Below are positions 13,418-21,978 of a stretch of 26,384 nt of DNA, one piece after another. The notes beneath the pieces were generated by a model. The model saw nothing but the letters and a program-made list of their open reading frames with translations, had not been told where the DNA came from and ran no database searches. Within the stretch, counting starts at the first letter, position 1. Each line of letters begins with the position of its first letter. Location of the stretch: NCBI GenBank assembly GCA_045577455.1, contig JAZNIJ010000186.1, positions 1-26,384 on the forward strand, in the 5' to 3' direction. The stretch comes from SIG653 sp045577455 (lineage in GTDB: Bacteria > Bacillota > Clostridia > Oscillospirales > CAG-382). The position numbers and the translations under genes were made by a program.

Positions 13418-15457
13418 CTACATAGCAGACCCGTTGTCCGAATTATCATCTGTTTCGGAATCGGGGTCTTCGTATATGGCTTTCTTTTCGCCGCCTGAAG
13501 CATTACTTTCCTGTGCTGACTGTTTTTCTGCCTCTTCTTTTCTTACTTCTTCAGCGCGTTTCTCATTTTCTAAACGGCTCTTTGCTTCTTTCTGCGCCTT
13601 TACTTCATCCAATTTCTCGAATGTTGCACCTTCTTCAAAAGCAAGCTCAAACTGTCTGCCGTCCATAATTTCGTTTTTGGTAAGATATTCTGCAATGAAA
13701 TGGAGCTTATCCATATTTTCTGTGAGAATTCTCTCTGCAACATTATATGCATCATCAATTATTGCATGGATTTCCTTATCTATCTGAGCCGCAACTGCCT
13801 CACTGTAGTTTCTGGTATTTGAAAAATCCTTTCCGAGGAACACTTCATCATGCCCCGTACCAAAGACAATAGGCCCTAATGTTTCGCTCATGCCAAGCTG
13901 AGTTACCATTTTTCTTGCAGTTTCCGTTGCTCTCTGGATATCGTTGGAAGCACCGCCCGAAATATCGTGAAGAATCAATGCTTCTGCAACTCTACCACCA
14001 AGGAGAACTGCAATTTTATCTTTAAGCTCCTGCTTGTATACGCTATATTTATCATCCGTTGGAGGAGAAAGGGTATAACCCAAAGCTCTTCCGCTTGGAA
14101 TAATTGAGATTTGCTGAACAGGGTTTTGAGTTGGGAGGAACCTTGTAACTATTGCATGACCTGCTTCGTGATATGCAGTTGCTCGTTTTTCTGATTCTTT
14201 CATTGCTCTGGATTTCTTCTGAGGTCCAACCATAACCTTAATTAACGCTTCTTCTACATCCGTCATACCGATAAGTTTTTTACCCTTTCTAACGGCAAGA
14301 AGTGCTGCTTCGTTAAGCACATTGGCAAGGTCCGCACCTGTAAATCCCGCAGTTGCTCTTGCAATTTCTGTGAAGTTTACTTCTTTTTCAAACTGTTTGT
14401 TTCTTGCGTGAACCTTAAGAATTTCTTCTCTGCCCTTTATGTCGGGAGCGTTAACAGCAATCTGTCTGTCAAATCTTCCGGGTCTGAGAAGCGCAGGGTC
14501 AAGGATGTCGGGACGGTTTGTTGCCGCTATAACAATAACGCCACCCTTACCGCCAAATCCGTCCATCTCAACGAGAAGCTGGTTCAAGGTCTGTTCTCTT
14601 TCATCGTGGCCACCGCCCCAGCCGGCACCTCTGTGCCTACCAACAGCATCAATTTCATCTATGAAAATAATGCAAGGCGATGTTTTCTTTGCTGTTTCAA
14701 ACAAATCACGAACACGGGAAGCACCAACACCAACATACATTTCAACAAAGTCTGAACCCGATATTGAATAGAAAGGAACATCTGCTTCTCCCGCAACAGC
14801 TTTTGCAAGGAGAGTTTTACCTGTACCGGGAGGGCCCATAAGCAATACGCCCTTTGGAATTTTTGCACCCAATGCAGAGAACTTTTCTGGAGCTTTAAGG
14901 AAATCTACAATTTCTTCAAGCTCTTCTTTTTCTTCGTCTGCACCTGCAACATCCTTAAATGTTACTTTTTCTTTTTCGTCCTTATTTGTTTTTGTTCTCG
15001 CTTTGGTAAATCCGTTAACTCTGCCGCCAAGTCCACCGCCACCGCCTGCAGGTGTTTGGTTCTTTGACGCCTTATTAACAAAGAATATCCACGCGCAAAC
15101 AAGGAGAAGAATAACTATAAGATATGGAAGGAAAGCAACCCACCAAGGTGTTGGTTCTTCAACTATAAAATCGTATTCTGCAACATTTTCAAGATAACCG
15201 CCCTCGGTTATATCCTCTTTGAACATGGAAACGCTATAAAGCTGATATTCAACGGATTCACCGTTGTATAACTTCATTTCAAGCATTCCTGTTGCATCAA
15301 CAACAAAGGACTCTACCTTTCCTTCTTCGTAATAATTCAAAATATCGCTGTACTGTATTTTACCTTCCGGCTCTGTTCCCATGTATGCAACTGCAATTCC
15401 AAAAACAACTGCAATAAATACAACATAGAAAATTATGGTTTTGATGCTACCTTTCAT
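13418..15457 (-). CDS. ftsH: ATP-dependent zinc metalloprotease FtsH
   Basis: Membrane-bound AAA+ protease that degrades misfolded membrane proteins and some regulators. Order: membrane helix (about 5-26), a short extracytoplasmic domain (30-103), a second helix (105-128), the AAA+ module with Walker A GPPGTGKT (208-215), Walker B IIFIDEID (263-270) and arginine-finger region RPGRFDRQ. The protease domain has HEAGH (430-434) and the third zinc ligand D506 in SNDIQRAT. A charged tail rich in Glu/Lys/Asp/Ser ends the protein. The length of 679 is normal and all key residues are present. The ATG overlaps the tilS stop by one base (TAATG), so translation is coupled. The tilS-ftsH order is the classic Firmicute one, but hpt, often between them, is absent. 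Confidence 0.98.
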   Translation of the reverse strand: MKGSIKTIIFYVVFIAVVFGIAVAYMGTEPEGKIQYSDILNYYEEGKVESFVVDATGMLEMKLYNGESVEYQLYSVSMFKEDITEGGYLENVAEYDFIVEEPTPWWVAFLPYLIVILLLVCAWIFFVNKASKNQTPAGGGGGLGGRVNGFTKARTKTNKDEKEKVTFKDVAGADEEKEELEEIVDFLKAPEKFSALGAKIPKGVLLMGPPGTGKTLLAKAVAGEADVPFYSISGSDFVEMYVGVGASRVRDLFETAKKTSPCIIFIDEIDAVGRHRGAGWGGGHDEREQTLNQLLVEMDGFGGKGGVIVIAATNRPDILDPALLRPGRFDRQIAVNAPDIKGREEILKVHARNKQFEKEVNFTEIARATAGFTGADLANVLNEAALLAVRKGKKLIGMTDVEEALIKVMVGPQKKSRAMKESEKRATAYHEAGHAIVTRFLPTQNPVQQISIIPSGRALGYTLSPPTDDKYSVYKQELKDKIAVLLGGRVAEALILHDISGGASNDIQRATETARKMVTQLGMSETLGPIVFGTGHDEVFLGKDFSNTRNYSEAVAAQIDKEIHAIIDDAYNVAERILTENMDKLHFIAEYLTKNEIMDGRQFELAFEEGATFEKLDEVKAQKEAKSRLENEKRAEEVRKEEAEKQSAQESNASGGEKKAIYEDPDSETDDNSDNGSAM

Positions 15458-16788
15458 TAACTGTTTCCTTTCGTGTTAAGCTGAATAGTCAATGCCAATG
15501 GGGATTCAATAGCCCCTTTTTTAAATACTCTGTCATCTGCACCCACATATGGAACAAACACAATTCCTTCGTCATCGCAGATTATGGGAATAATGTCTCT
15601 TATATGCTTTGGCACTTTTAAATTCATAAGCTCCTTGCTTACGCTTCTGGTGAATCCACGGCAAACAATCTTGTCTCCGTTTATCCTGCTTCTTGCAAAC
15701 AGCTTTCCTTTTATTTTATCACTTGTTAATGTTATTTGCAATGGATTATCTGAAAATTTTATAATTTTTATATATTTTTCTTCAACTAAAACAGAAACCC
15801 CGTTTTCAAGGGTATTAAGCCCTGTTTTTAATTGGGTGAAAAATGGCTTATTTTCACTGTTCTGCCTGAAAGCAACCCTTCCGTTTTTGATAACCGCAAC
15901 ATATCCAAATGGAACATTTACCCTTTTTTCCTCGGTTGAATCAAGGCAAGCCATTATCTGCTTTATGTGAACCATAGATAATCCCTCGCCATATACAAGG
16001 GCTCTGAATCTTTTGGCTATCACCCTTTTTGATATTGCAGGGTGAAGAATGGATAAATCATCATCTTCTTTTATTTTATCCACCTCAGAGGAAAAATAAT
16101 CCTCATCAACCAAAGCATTTTCGGAAAGGCGCATTATTGATGATAAATAACCTTTGTTAACCCTTCCAAACTCAGGTAAAAGATGATGCCTGATATAGTT
16201 TCTTGTATATGCTTCGTCGGAGTTTGTACTATCGATTACATACATTTGGTTTTTGCTTTTGAGATATTCAACAATTTCTTCCCTCTCACAATTTATAAGA
16301 GGTCTCAGATAAAAATCCCGTATGGCAGGAATACCTGTTATTCCCGACACACCGCACCCTCTGAGAATATTAAAAACAACCGTTTCGCAACTGTCATTTT
16401 TGTGATGAGCTGTGAGAAAATAATCAATATGTTCTTCTTTTTTCAGCTTTTCAAAAACAGAATATCTCATTTTTCTTGCTGTTTCCTCCAGCCCTTCGCC
16501 GTTTTTTTCGGCTTCTAAGGGAACAAAAACGGAAAAGCAGAACAGCTCTATCCCCTTTTCAAAACATTGCTTTTTGCAAAACTCCTCGTCGCTGTTTGCT
16601 TCGTTGCCTCTGATGTTATGATTAACATGAACAGCACAAAGCTCAAAAGGGGTTTCTTTTTGCAGTTCCCTCATTGCTAATAGCAAAGCAGTTGAATCTG
16701 CACCACCCGAAAAACAAACGCAGAGCTTTTTCCCAAAAAGAGAAATACCATGTTCTGAAAAAAAGTTGCTTATCTTTTTACAAACCAA
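15457..16788 (-). CDS. tilS: tRNA(Ile)-lysidine synthase
   Basis: Attaches lysine to C34 of the CAU-anticodon isoleucine tRNA, so that it reads AUA instead of AUG; essential in most bacteria. The N-terminal PP-loop ATPase domain has SGGADS (27-32), then VHVNHNIRG and the LTAHHKNDSCET segment. A GCGVSGITGIPAIRDFYLRPL stretch (written here as GCGVSGITGIP and LRPL) contacts the substrate. The C-terminal domain is the tRNA-binding module of the long TilS form (443 residues). The start appears to be TTG 16788; the upstream ribosome site is weak, and no better in-frame start is seen. It is 72 bp behind dnaB and overlaps ftsH by one base. Confidence 0.96.
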   Translation of the reverse strand: MVCKKISNFFSEHGISLFGKKLCVCFSGGADSTALLLAMRELQKETPFELCAVHVNHNIRGNEANSDEEFCKKQCFEKGIELFCFSVFVPLEAEKNGEGLEETARKMRYSVFEKLKKEEHIDYFLTAHHKNDSCETVVFNILRGCGVSGITGIPAIRDFYLRPLINCEREEIVEYLKSKNQMYVIDSTNSDEAYTRNYIRHHLLPEFGRVNKGYLSSIMRLSENALVDEDYFSSEVDKIKEDDDLSILHPAISKRVIAKRFRALVYGEGLSMVHIKQIMACLDSTEEKRVNVPFGYVAVIKNGRVAFRQNSENKPFFTQLKTGLNTLENGVSVLVEEKYIKIIKFSDNPLQITLTSDKIKGKLFARSRINGDKIVCRGFTRSVSKELMNLKVPKHIRDIIPIICDDEGIVFVPYVGADDRVFKKGAIESPLALTIQLNTKGNS

Positions 16789-16860
16789 AAATATTCCAAC
16801 ACCTTTCTCTTTAAATACGGTGCGAAGTTAACTAAAACTGCACTGTGCTTAAACTTGGCA

Positions 16861-18270
16861 TTATTGAGGTTCAGCATATTTCTCAATAGATATAAACCTG
16901 TAGTTTGGTGCGCGCCATGCCAGCTTAACCGTTCCTGTTGAACCGTGTCGGTTTTTGGCAACAATACATTTTGCGATTTCCATTTCACCATCTGCAGTTG
17001 TTTCAACAGATTTATCATCTCCGTCTCCGCCTTGGTTTTCACCATATTGCCCATAGCTGTCTCGATGGAGAAACAGAACAATGTCTGCATCCTGCTCAAT
17101 TGAGCCGGAATCTCTCAAATCATGAAGCTGAGGAAGTGATTTACCTGTTCTTCCTCCGGATGCTGATTGTTCACGGCGAAGCTGGGAACAAAGCACAATT
17201 GGAACACCTAAATCCTTTGCCATGAGCTTTAAGCCCCTTGTTATATCACCAATTTCAAGAACCCTGTTATCGCTATGCTTATCCGAATGCATAAGCTGTA
17301 AGTAGTCTATAATAACCAGCTTTAAATTTTTGAGCTTTCTCAGCTTTGAACGCATACTCACAACAGTTATGTCTGATGTTGCATCTATGAGAATATTGGT
17401 TTTTGCAAGAACAGAAGCGGCCGATGCCAGCTTTTTCCATTCTTCTTCGCTAAGGTCCCCTACTCTCAGCTTGTGATGGTCAACAAAGCTCTCTGCCGAT
17501 AACATTCTTGAAGAAAGCTGTGAGGGTGGCATTTCAAGAGAAAACACAACAACCTCAGGAGGCGTTTCACCATCTTTGAAGCTCTTTGCAACATTAACAG
17601 CAAGGTTCATTGCAAAGGTTGTTTTACCCATACCCGGTCTCGCACCAACAATTATCAAATCGCCCGGGTTCATACCAACGATATACTCATCAAGGTCGCC
17701 AAAACGGGTTTTTGTTCCTGCAAGCGCGTCCGGGTTGTTTCTCAGAGTGCCAAGAGTTTCGTAATTCTCTTTAATTGCCTCTTTTATATGAACAAAGGTG
17801 TTTGTATATTTTTCGTTAGAGATATCATACAACCGTTGCTCGGCTCTGTCGAGTATAATGTCAACATCTGCCTCTCCTGAATATGCCTCGTCGGCAGTCT
17901 GCCGTGAAACATCTATAAGACTGCGAAGCACCGCCTTATTACGGATTATATCAGCATATTCAACAACATTTCCTGAATATACAGCCGCCTCCGCAAGGAG
18001 CTTTATATACTTTGCCGCGTCTGCGCCATCATATTTCTTTGTTTTTTCCAACGCTTCAAGAACCAAAACAGGGTCAATTGTTCTGGACGCGGCGGCAAGG
18101 TCATACATACACTCGTAAATAACCTTATGCTCATCGAGATAAAAATCACTTGGCTTTAAATACGGAACATTTTCAATAAGCTCAGGATTAACTATAATTG
18201 CTCCCAAAATTGCCCTTTCCGCTTCAAGAGAATAGGGCATTTGCTTTAAAGATAACATTTGAGAATCCAT
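16861..18270 (-). CDS. dnaB: Replicative DNA helicase DnaB
   Basis: Hexameric helicase that unwinds the chromosome at the replication fork (called DnaC in Bacillus). The N-terminal helical domain begins MPYSLEAERAILGAII. After the linker helix comes the RecA-like domain with Walker A GARPGMGKT (209-217), Walker B in LKLVIIDYLQLM, the SQLRRE segment, and the late DLRDSGSIEQDADIV motif. The length of 469 is slightly long because of a Gly/Asp-rich loop between FLHRDSYG and KCIVAKNRHG. It sits one base behind rplI, the conserved rplI-dnaB arrangement of Firmicutes. The start ATG 18270 gives MDSQMLSLKQ; M5 is an alternative. Confidence 0.98.
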   Translation of the reverse strand: MDSQMLSLKQMPYSLEAERAILGAIIVNPELIENVPYLKPSDFYLDEHKVIYECMYDLAAASRTIDPVLVLEALEKTKKYDGADAAKYIKLLAEAAVYSGNVVEYADIIRNKAVLRSLIDVSRQTADEAYSGEADVDIILDRAEQRLYDISNEKYTNTFVHIKEAIKENYETLGTLRNNPDALAGTKTRFGDLDEYIVGMNPGDLIIVGARPGMGKTTFAMNLAVNVAKSFKDGETPPEVVVFSLEMPPSQLSSRMLSAESFVDHHKLRVGDLSEEEWKKLASAASVLAKTNILIDATSDITVVSMRSKLRKLKNLKLVIIDYLQLMHSDKHSDNRVLEIGDITRGLKLMAKDLGVPIVLCSQLRREQSASGGRTGKSLPQLHDLRDSGSIEQDADIVLFLHRDSYGQYGENQGGDGDDKSVETTADGEMEIAKCIVAKNRHGSTGTVKLAWRAPNYRFISIEKYAEPQ

Positions 18271-18271
18271 A

Positions 18272-18715
18272 TTATGCCTCTACAATTATTTTAAGCTCAA
18301 CGCTGATTTCGGGATACAGCTTGATTTTAACGGAATATTCTCCCGTTCTCTTTATGTTGTCGCTAAGGACGATTTTCTTTTTGTCTATAGCAAGACCAAG
18401 CTGCAAATTTATCTTTTCGGCAACATCCTTTGTTGTTACAGCACCGTAAAGACGACCGTCTTCACCGCCCGTTGTTTTAAACACAATAACAGCATCCTTA
18501 ATTTTGTCTGCAAGCTCAAGAGCCGCTTTGCGTTCTGTTTCTTTTTTATATGCCGCAGAATCGTTTTTTGCCTTAACCTCGCTTATAACCTGTGCCGTTG
18601 CCTCTTTGGCTAAATTACGAGGAAAAAGAAAGTTTTTTGCATATCCGTCCGAAACATTTATTATTTCTCCCTTTTTTCCTTGGGCTTTAACATCTTCAAG
18701 TAATAATACTTTCAT
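18272..18715 (-). CDS. rplI: 50S ribosomal protein L9
   Basis: Large-subunit protein at the base of the L1 stalk that helps keep the reading frame. The N-terminal RNA-binding domain is canonical: MKVLLLEDVKAQGKKG, then VSDGYAKNFLFPRNLA. A long connecting helix (about 40-75) leads to the C-terminal domain with GRLYGAVTTKDVAE. The length of 147 is normal. AAGGAG stands 8-9 nt before the ATG. The gap to gdpP is filled by a heptamer repeat, and the gap to dnaB is one base. Confidence 0.98.
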   Translation of the reverse strand: MKVLLLEDVKAQGKKGEIINVSDGYAKNFLFPRNLAKEATAQVISEVKAKNDSAAYKKETERKAALELADKIKDAVIVFKTTGGEDGRLYGAVTTKDVAEKINLQLGLAIDKKKIVLSDNIKRTGEYSVKIKLYPEISVELKIIVEA

Positions 18716-18740
18716 TCAATTCAACTCCTTTTTTATTCTT

Positions 18741-18768
18741 ATCACTTATCACTTATCACTTATCACTT
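18741..18768 (-). repeat. Heptamer tandem repeat between gdpP and rplI
   Basis: Four exact ATCACTT units on the plus strand (AAGTGAT in the sense of transcription). They begin just behind the gdpP stop codon and end before the rplI ribosome site. Confidence 0.9.
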
Positions 18769-18771
18769 ATT

Positions 18772-20748
18772 TTATCTGTCGTATTTATCGATTGCATCCT
18801 TTAGCTTAAGCACAGCGCTTTCTATATCGACTTCTTCCAGCTTTGCACCCGCCATATTGAAATGACCGCCACCGCCTATCTGCTCAAGAATCAGCGCAAC
18901 ATTTATAGAACCATCTGAACGAGCTGAGATATGGATTCCATCCTCAAGCGCCGTTAAAACAAAGGTTGCTTTGATTCCGTCTATACCTAAAAGACTGTCT
19001 GCGGCTTTTGACGCCATAACTCGGTTATCTGCCGTATTTTCACCGCTATCGTATATGGTTATTGCATAAACCGATTTGAAAACAGAAACTCCCGATTGAA
19101 TTTCAGCCAACTTTTTATATTCAGAAGCATCTGCCTTAAGCATATCCCTTCCCTTTTCAATACTGCCTCCAAGGGTGTTAAGGAATATAGCTGCTCCAAA
19201 TGTTCTCACCCCTGTGTTTCTTGCAAACGATTGTGTATCAAGCAAAATACCTGCATAAAGCAGATTTGCTTCTTCTCTCAATGTTGTTTCTGGGGGAAGC
19301 ACGTGCTCAAGTATTTCGCATACAAGCTCAGAAGCAGATGATGCCGTTGGCTCTATATAAACCAAATCGGGTTTGCGGTCAAACTCCTTCGCCTGCCTGT
19401 GATGGTCTATAACAGCATGAGTTTTAGCATTATCAACAATCTCAACACATTCAAAAATTGTTGGATTGCTAACATCCGAGGTTATAACAAGTGTTTCCGT
19501 TTCAACAAGGTCTTGCCCCGCAACGCTATCAACAAAAATTTCAGAGAAAACCTCTTTATCTAAATGCTCTATTGCGTTTCTCACATCTTTATCATTAAAA
19601 TTAACAACAACATTAACCTTAACTCCGCAATGGAGACAAAGACGAGCTAACCCTGTGCAAGATGCAATGCAATCGTAATCGGCATTTTTATGCCCCATAA
19701 TAATTACATTGGAGGCACTGCAAATCATTGATACAAGCTGATTTGCAACAACTCTTGAACGAATTTTTGTTTGTTTTTGAACAGTTCGTACCCTGCCACC
19801 GAAAACATATGTTCCGTCTTTTGTTTTAACTGCCGTCTGCGCACCGCCACGCTGTAAAGCCAATTCAAGGGTATTCTTTGCGGCTTCTTCCTTTTCAAAA
19901 AGGTCTCCCTCTATATATGCAACGCCGAGAGAAAGAGTTAAAGGAATTTCAAAAATATCTCCGTTGCCTGTATTTATTGCCTCCATAAAGGCAAATTTAT
20001 TTTTTATAAGCTCATCAAGGAATTTTGCCTCGAAAAAGATTATATATTTATCTCTGTCATATTCACGGATTATTCCGTTTACAGATTGAACCCACTGGTG
20101 CAAAGCCGTTGAAATTTTCAAAGATGCTTCTCTGCTCTTTTCGTTTGCATAAACCATTGCTTCTGAAGCATTATCAATCATTGCATAAGCAACAACAATC
20201 TCTTTTTGCTTTAATAATAGCTTCTTTCCTTCAAGCTCCGTTATGTCCGTCATGGTGATAAGATTGCATTTTCTTCCGCTTATTACCTGTTCTTCGGAAC
20301 GAATTTTGAAAGTATAGCCATTTATCTCCTTTGAAAACGCCTCTCCGTTGTTTGTTTCGTTATATTCCATAAGATATTTTGCGGAAAGGACATCACCTGT
20401 TAACCTTGATAATGTGGGCTTACTTCCTGCATATTCGGGGAAATAATGCCCATATGCACCGCCATACCATATAATTTTATCATCAACCCCAACGGAAAGC
20501 ATAACCTGTCCGCATTTTCCTATAAAGGTATCGTTAAAATTATCCGATTGCTCCAACGCTTTCATTCTGTTGAAATAAGAAATCCTGTAAACAGATATTG
20601 CAGTTAAAATAAATGTTAAAGAAAATGCAAAAAAACCAACTAAAACATTCACAAAACTAACAACTGCAGAAACAGTTAAAAGCGCAAGAAGCAATAAAAC
20701 CGTGTTAAATGCTTCGGAAGAAAATAATCGTTTAATTTTTAACTTCAT
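18772..20748 (-). CDS. gdpP: Cyclic di-AMP phosphodiesterase GdpP (YybT)
   Basis: Hydrolyses the second messenger c-di-AMP to pApA, controlling potassium balance and cell-wall stress. Two N-terminal membrane helices (about 14-58) precede a PAS-like domain (about 80-165). A degenerate GGDEF domain (about 175-310) follows, without an active GGDEF motif and ending in the family's QRGGAQTAVK. The catalytic DHH module shows the metal ligands H353, D357 and D359 (MGHKNADYD), D425 (TSDVSNP) and DHH 448-450. The DHHA1 domain ends with GGGGHFNMAGA (written as a short motif). The length of 658 is normal. Its neighbours are yybS upstream and rplI downstream, as in Bacillus. The start has GGGGGGAG about 7 nt upstream. 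Confidence 0.97.
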   Translation of the reverse strand: MKLKIKRLFSSEAFNTVLLLLALLTVSAVVSFVNVLVGFFAFSLTFILTAISVYRISYFNRMKALEQSDNFNDTFIGKCGQVMLSVGVDDKIIWYGGAYGHYFPEYAGSKPTLSRLTGDVLSAKYLMEYNETNNGEAFSKEINGYTFKIRSEEQVISGRKCNLITMTDITELEGKKLLLKQKEIVVAYAMIDNASEAMVYANEKSREASLKISTALHQWVQSVNGIIREYDRDKYIIFFEAKFLDELIKNKFAFMEAINTGNGDIFEIPLTLSLGVAYIEGDLFEKEEAAKNTLELALQRGGAQTAVKTKDGTYVFGGRVRTVQKQTKIRSRVVANQLVSMICSASNVIIMGHKNADYDCIASCTGLARLCLHCGVKVNVVVNFNDKDVRNAIEHLDKEVFSEIFVDSVAGQDLVETETLVITSDVSNPTIFECVEIVDNAKTHAVIDHHRQAKEFDRKPDLVYIEPTASSASELVCEILEHVLPPETTLREEANLLYAGILLDTQSFARNTGVRTFGAAIFLNTLGGSIEKGRDMLKADASEYKKLAEIQSGVSVFKSVYAITIYDSGENTADNRVMASKAADSLLGIDGIKATFVLTALEDGIHISARSDGSINVALILEQIGGGGHFNMAGAKLEEVDIESAVLKLKDAIDKYDR

Positions 20749-20798
20749 AAATTTCTCCCCCCTGTTTTTAAAATTTTACTTTACTTGTGTATGTGCTC

Positions 20799-21833
20799 TC
20801 AAGTTTTCTCTGTATTATTTTCTTTATACAATAATGTTGCAAAAACACCAACTATTATTATAAGAGGCATAATAAATGACCCAAAAAGAACCAATGAAAC
20901 GATTAACATAACTATAGTTCCACCGCCTCTGCCCTTAAACATAGAAGCCAACTTTCTAATTCCCATATAAAGGATTGCAGGATACAGACACATACAAAGT
21001 GTATTTATTGCAAACGGAAGATATGGGCCTTCCTTTTCTGAAACATACATACTTCCAATGAAATATGCAAGAAGAAAAACAACTGCACCCGGCTTTGAAA
21101 AGATAAATTTCCATTCTCCGCATTCTGCAGGGAAGCTTCCGTTTTTCTGCGATATGCGTTTTGCTATTACGGTTGCAACGAAGGATGATATTGCAAAAAG
21201 CATGATCATATAGCCGGCAAAAGACGTTCTTATGGATTGGATAACCTTCTCCTCAAACCCTTCTGTAAAAACTTCCTCGCTTTGAAGCTGGTCTTTCAAA
21301 TCGCTGTTTTCGTAAACTTCTCTGGCTTCCTCCATGGATTCTCTGACAACATCTAAGTTAAGCTCTATATATTTTTCAACCGCTCCTCCGTTTATATATC
21401 CGAAAATGGAAACTATAATAACAGAATATAAAGCAGCATAAAACAAAGTCAGAGCAACCGTTGATGTTAAAACCGTCTGAGAACGGTTTTTATTTTTGCA
21501 TATGCAATAAAATACGGCAAATCCAACAGGAAGAAACGAAAGAGACATTATGGTAAGCGAAAAATTCTCAGTTATTGCACCAACAACAACCAGTGGAACA
21601 ATAACCATAGGCGTTACCGTGAAAATATTGAACCTGCAAAGACAAGCTGCGGCAAAAAATCCACCGCCAACGACTGCCGACAAAAGGGACATAAACACAT
21701 CCCCCGTAACTGCACAAACAGCCGCAACGCACACAACTATTCCCATATACAATAAATGTACTAAACTACGGCTTTTTACTTCATTATTTGAACTCAAAAT
21801 AATATCCTCACAATTCTTATTTAAAATCTCCAT
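20799..21833 (-). CDS. yybS: YybS family membrane protein (DUF2232)
   Basis: Integral membrane protein of unknown function, with about eight hydrophobic segments over 344 residues. A soluble acidic stretch lies at about 160-210 (LDVVRESMEEAREVYENSDL). The segment EWKFIFSKPGAVVFLLAYFI (about 240-260) is typical of the family. The position directly before gdpP, in the order yybS-gdpP-rplI-dnaB, supports the call strongly. The start is ATG 21833. The upstream sequence has no classical AGGAGG at good spacing; the nearest purine stretches belong to the repeat at 21871-21960, so initiation may be weak or coupled in another way. Confidence 0.9.
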   Translation of the reverse strand: MEILNKNCEDIILSSNNEVKSRSLVHLLYMGIVVCVAAVCAVTGDVFMSLLSAVVGGGFFAAACLCRFNIFTVTPMVIVPLVVVGAITENFSLTIMSLSFLPVGFAVFYCICKNKNRSQTVLTSTVALTLFYAALYSVIIVSIFGYINGGAVEKYIELNLDVVRESMEEAREVYENSDLKDQLQSEEVFTEGFEEKVIQSIRTSFAGYMIMLFAISSFVATVIAKRISQKNGSFPAECGEWKFIFSKPGAVVFLLAYFIGSMYVSEKEGPYLPFAINTLCMCLYPAILYMGIRKLASMFKGRGGGTIVMLIVSLVLFGSFIMPLIIIVGVFATLLYKENNTEKT

Positions 21834-21870
21834 CTATGGCTTGATTTAACTCGATAAACCACTTTCGGTG

Positions 21871-21960
21871 TTTCTCCTTGCAATCCACCCATAGGGTTTC
21901 GCCTTAACAAACCATTTTTAAAGTTTCTCCTTAGTAAGTCACATTTATGGCTTTCGCCTT
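21871..21960 (-). repeat. 26-28-bp repeat with ribosome-site-like cores between topoisomerase A and yybS
   Basis: Four cores AAGG(A/C)GAAA on the minus strand (plus-strand positions 21871-21879, 21897-21905, 21924-21932, 21952-21960), alternating A and C, each followed by a divergent stretch often ending TGGTTT or TGGATT. The 145-bp gap contains little else. A 23-codon frame (21892 to 21821) begins with ATG behind one core but is not convincing. Confidence 0.7.
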
Positions 21961-21978
21961 GGTAAACCAACGCAATTG

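Noticed and set aside
13311..13787. Plus-strand frame with two YTDNPFV copies
   Set aside because: Runs antisense into ftsH. The copies come from the 30-bp repeats at 13330-13398.
18772..20748. Active diguanylate cyclase reading of the GGDEF-like part of gdpP
   Set aside because: The GGDEF motif is missing; the domain matches the degenerate one of the GdpP family.
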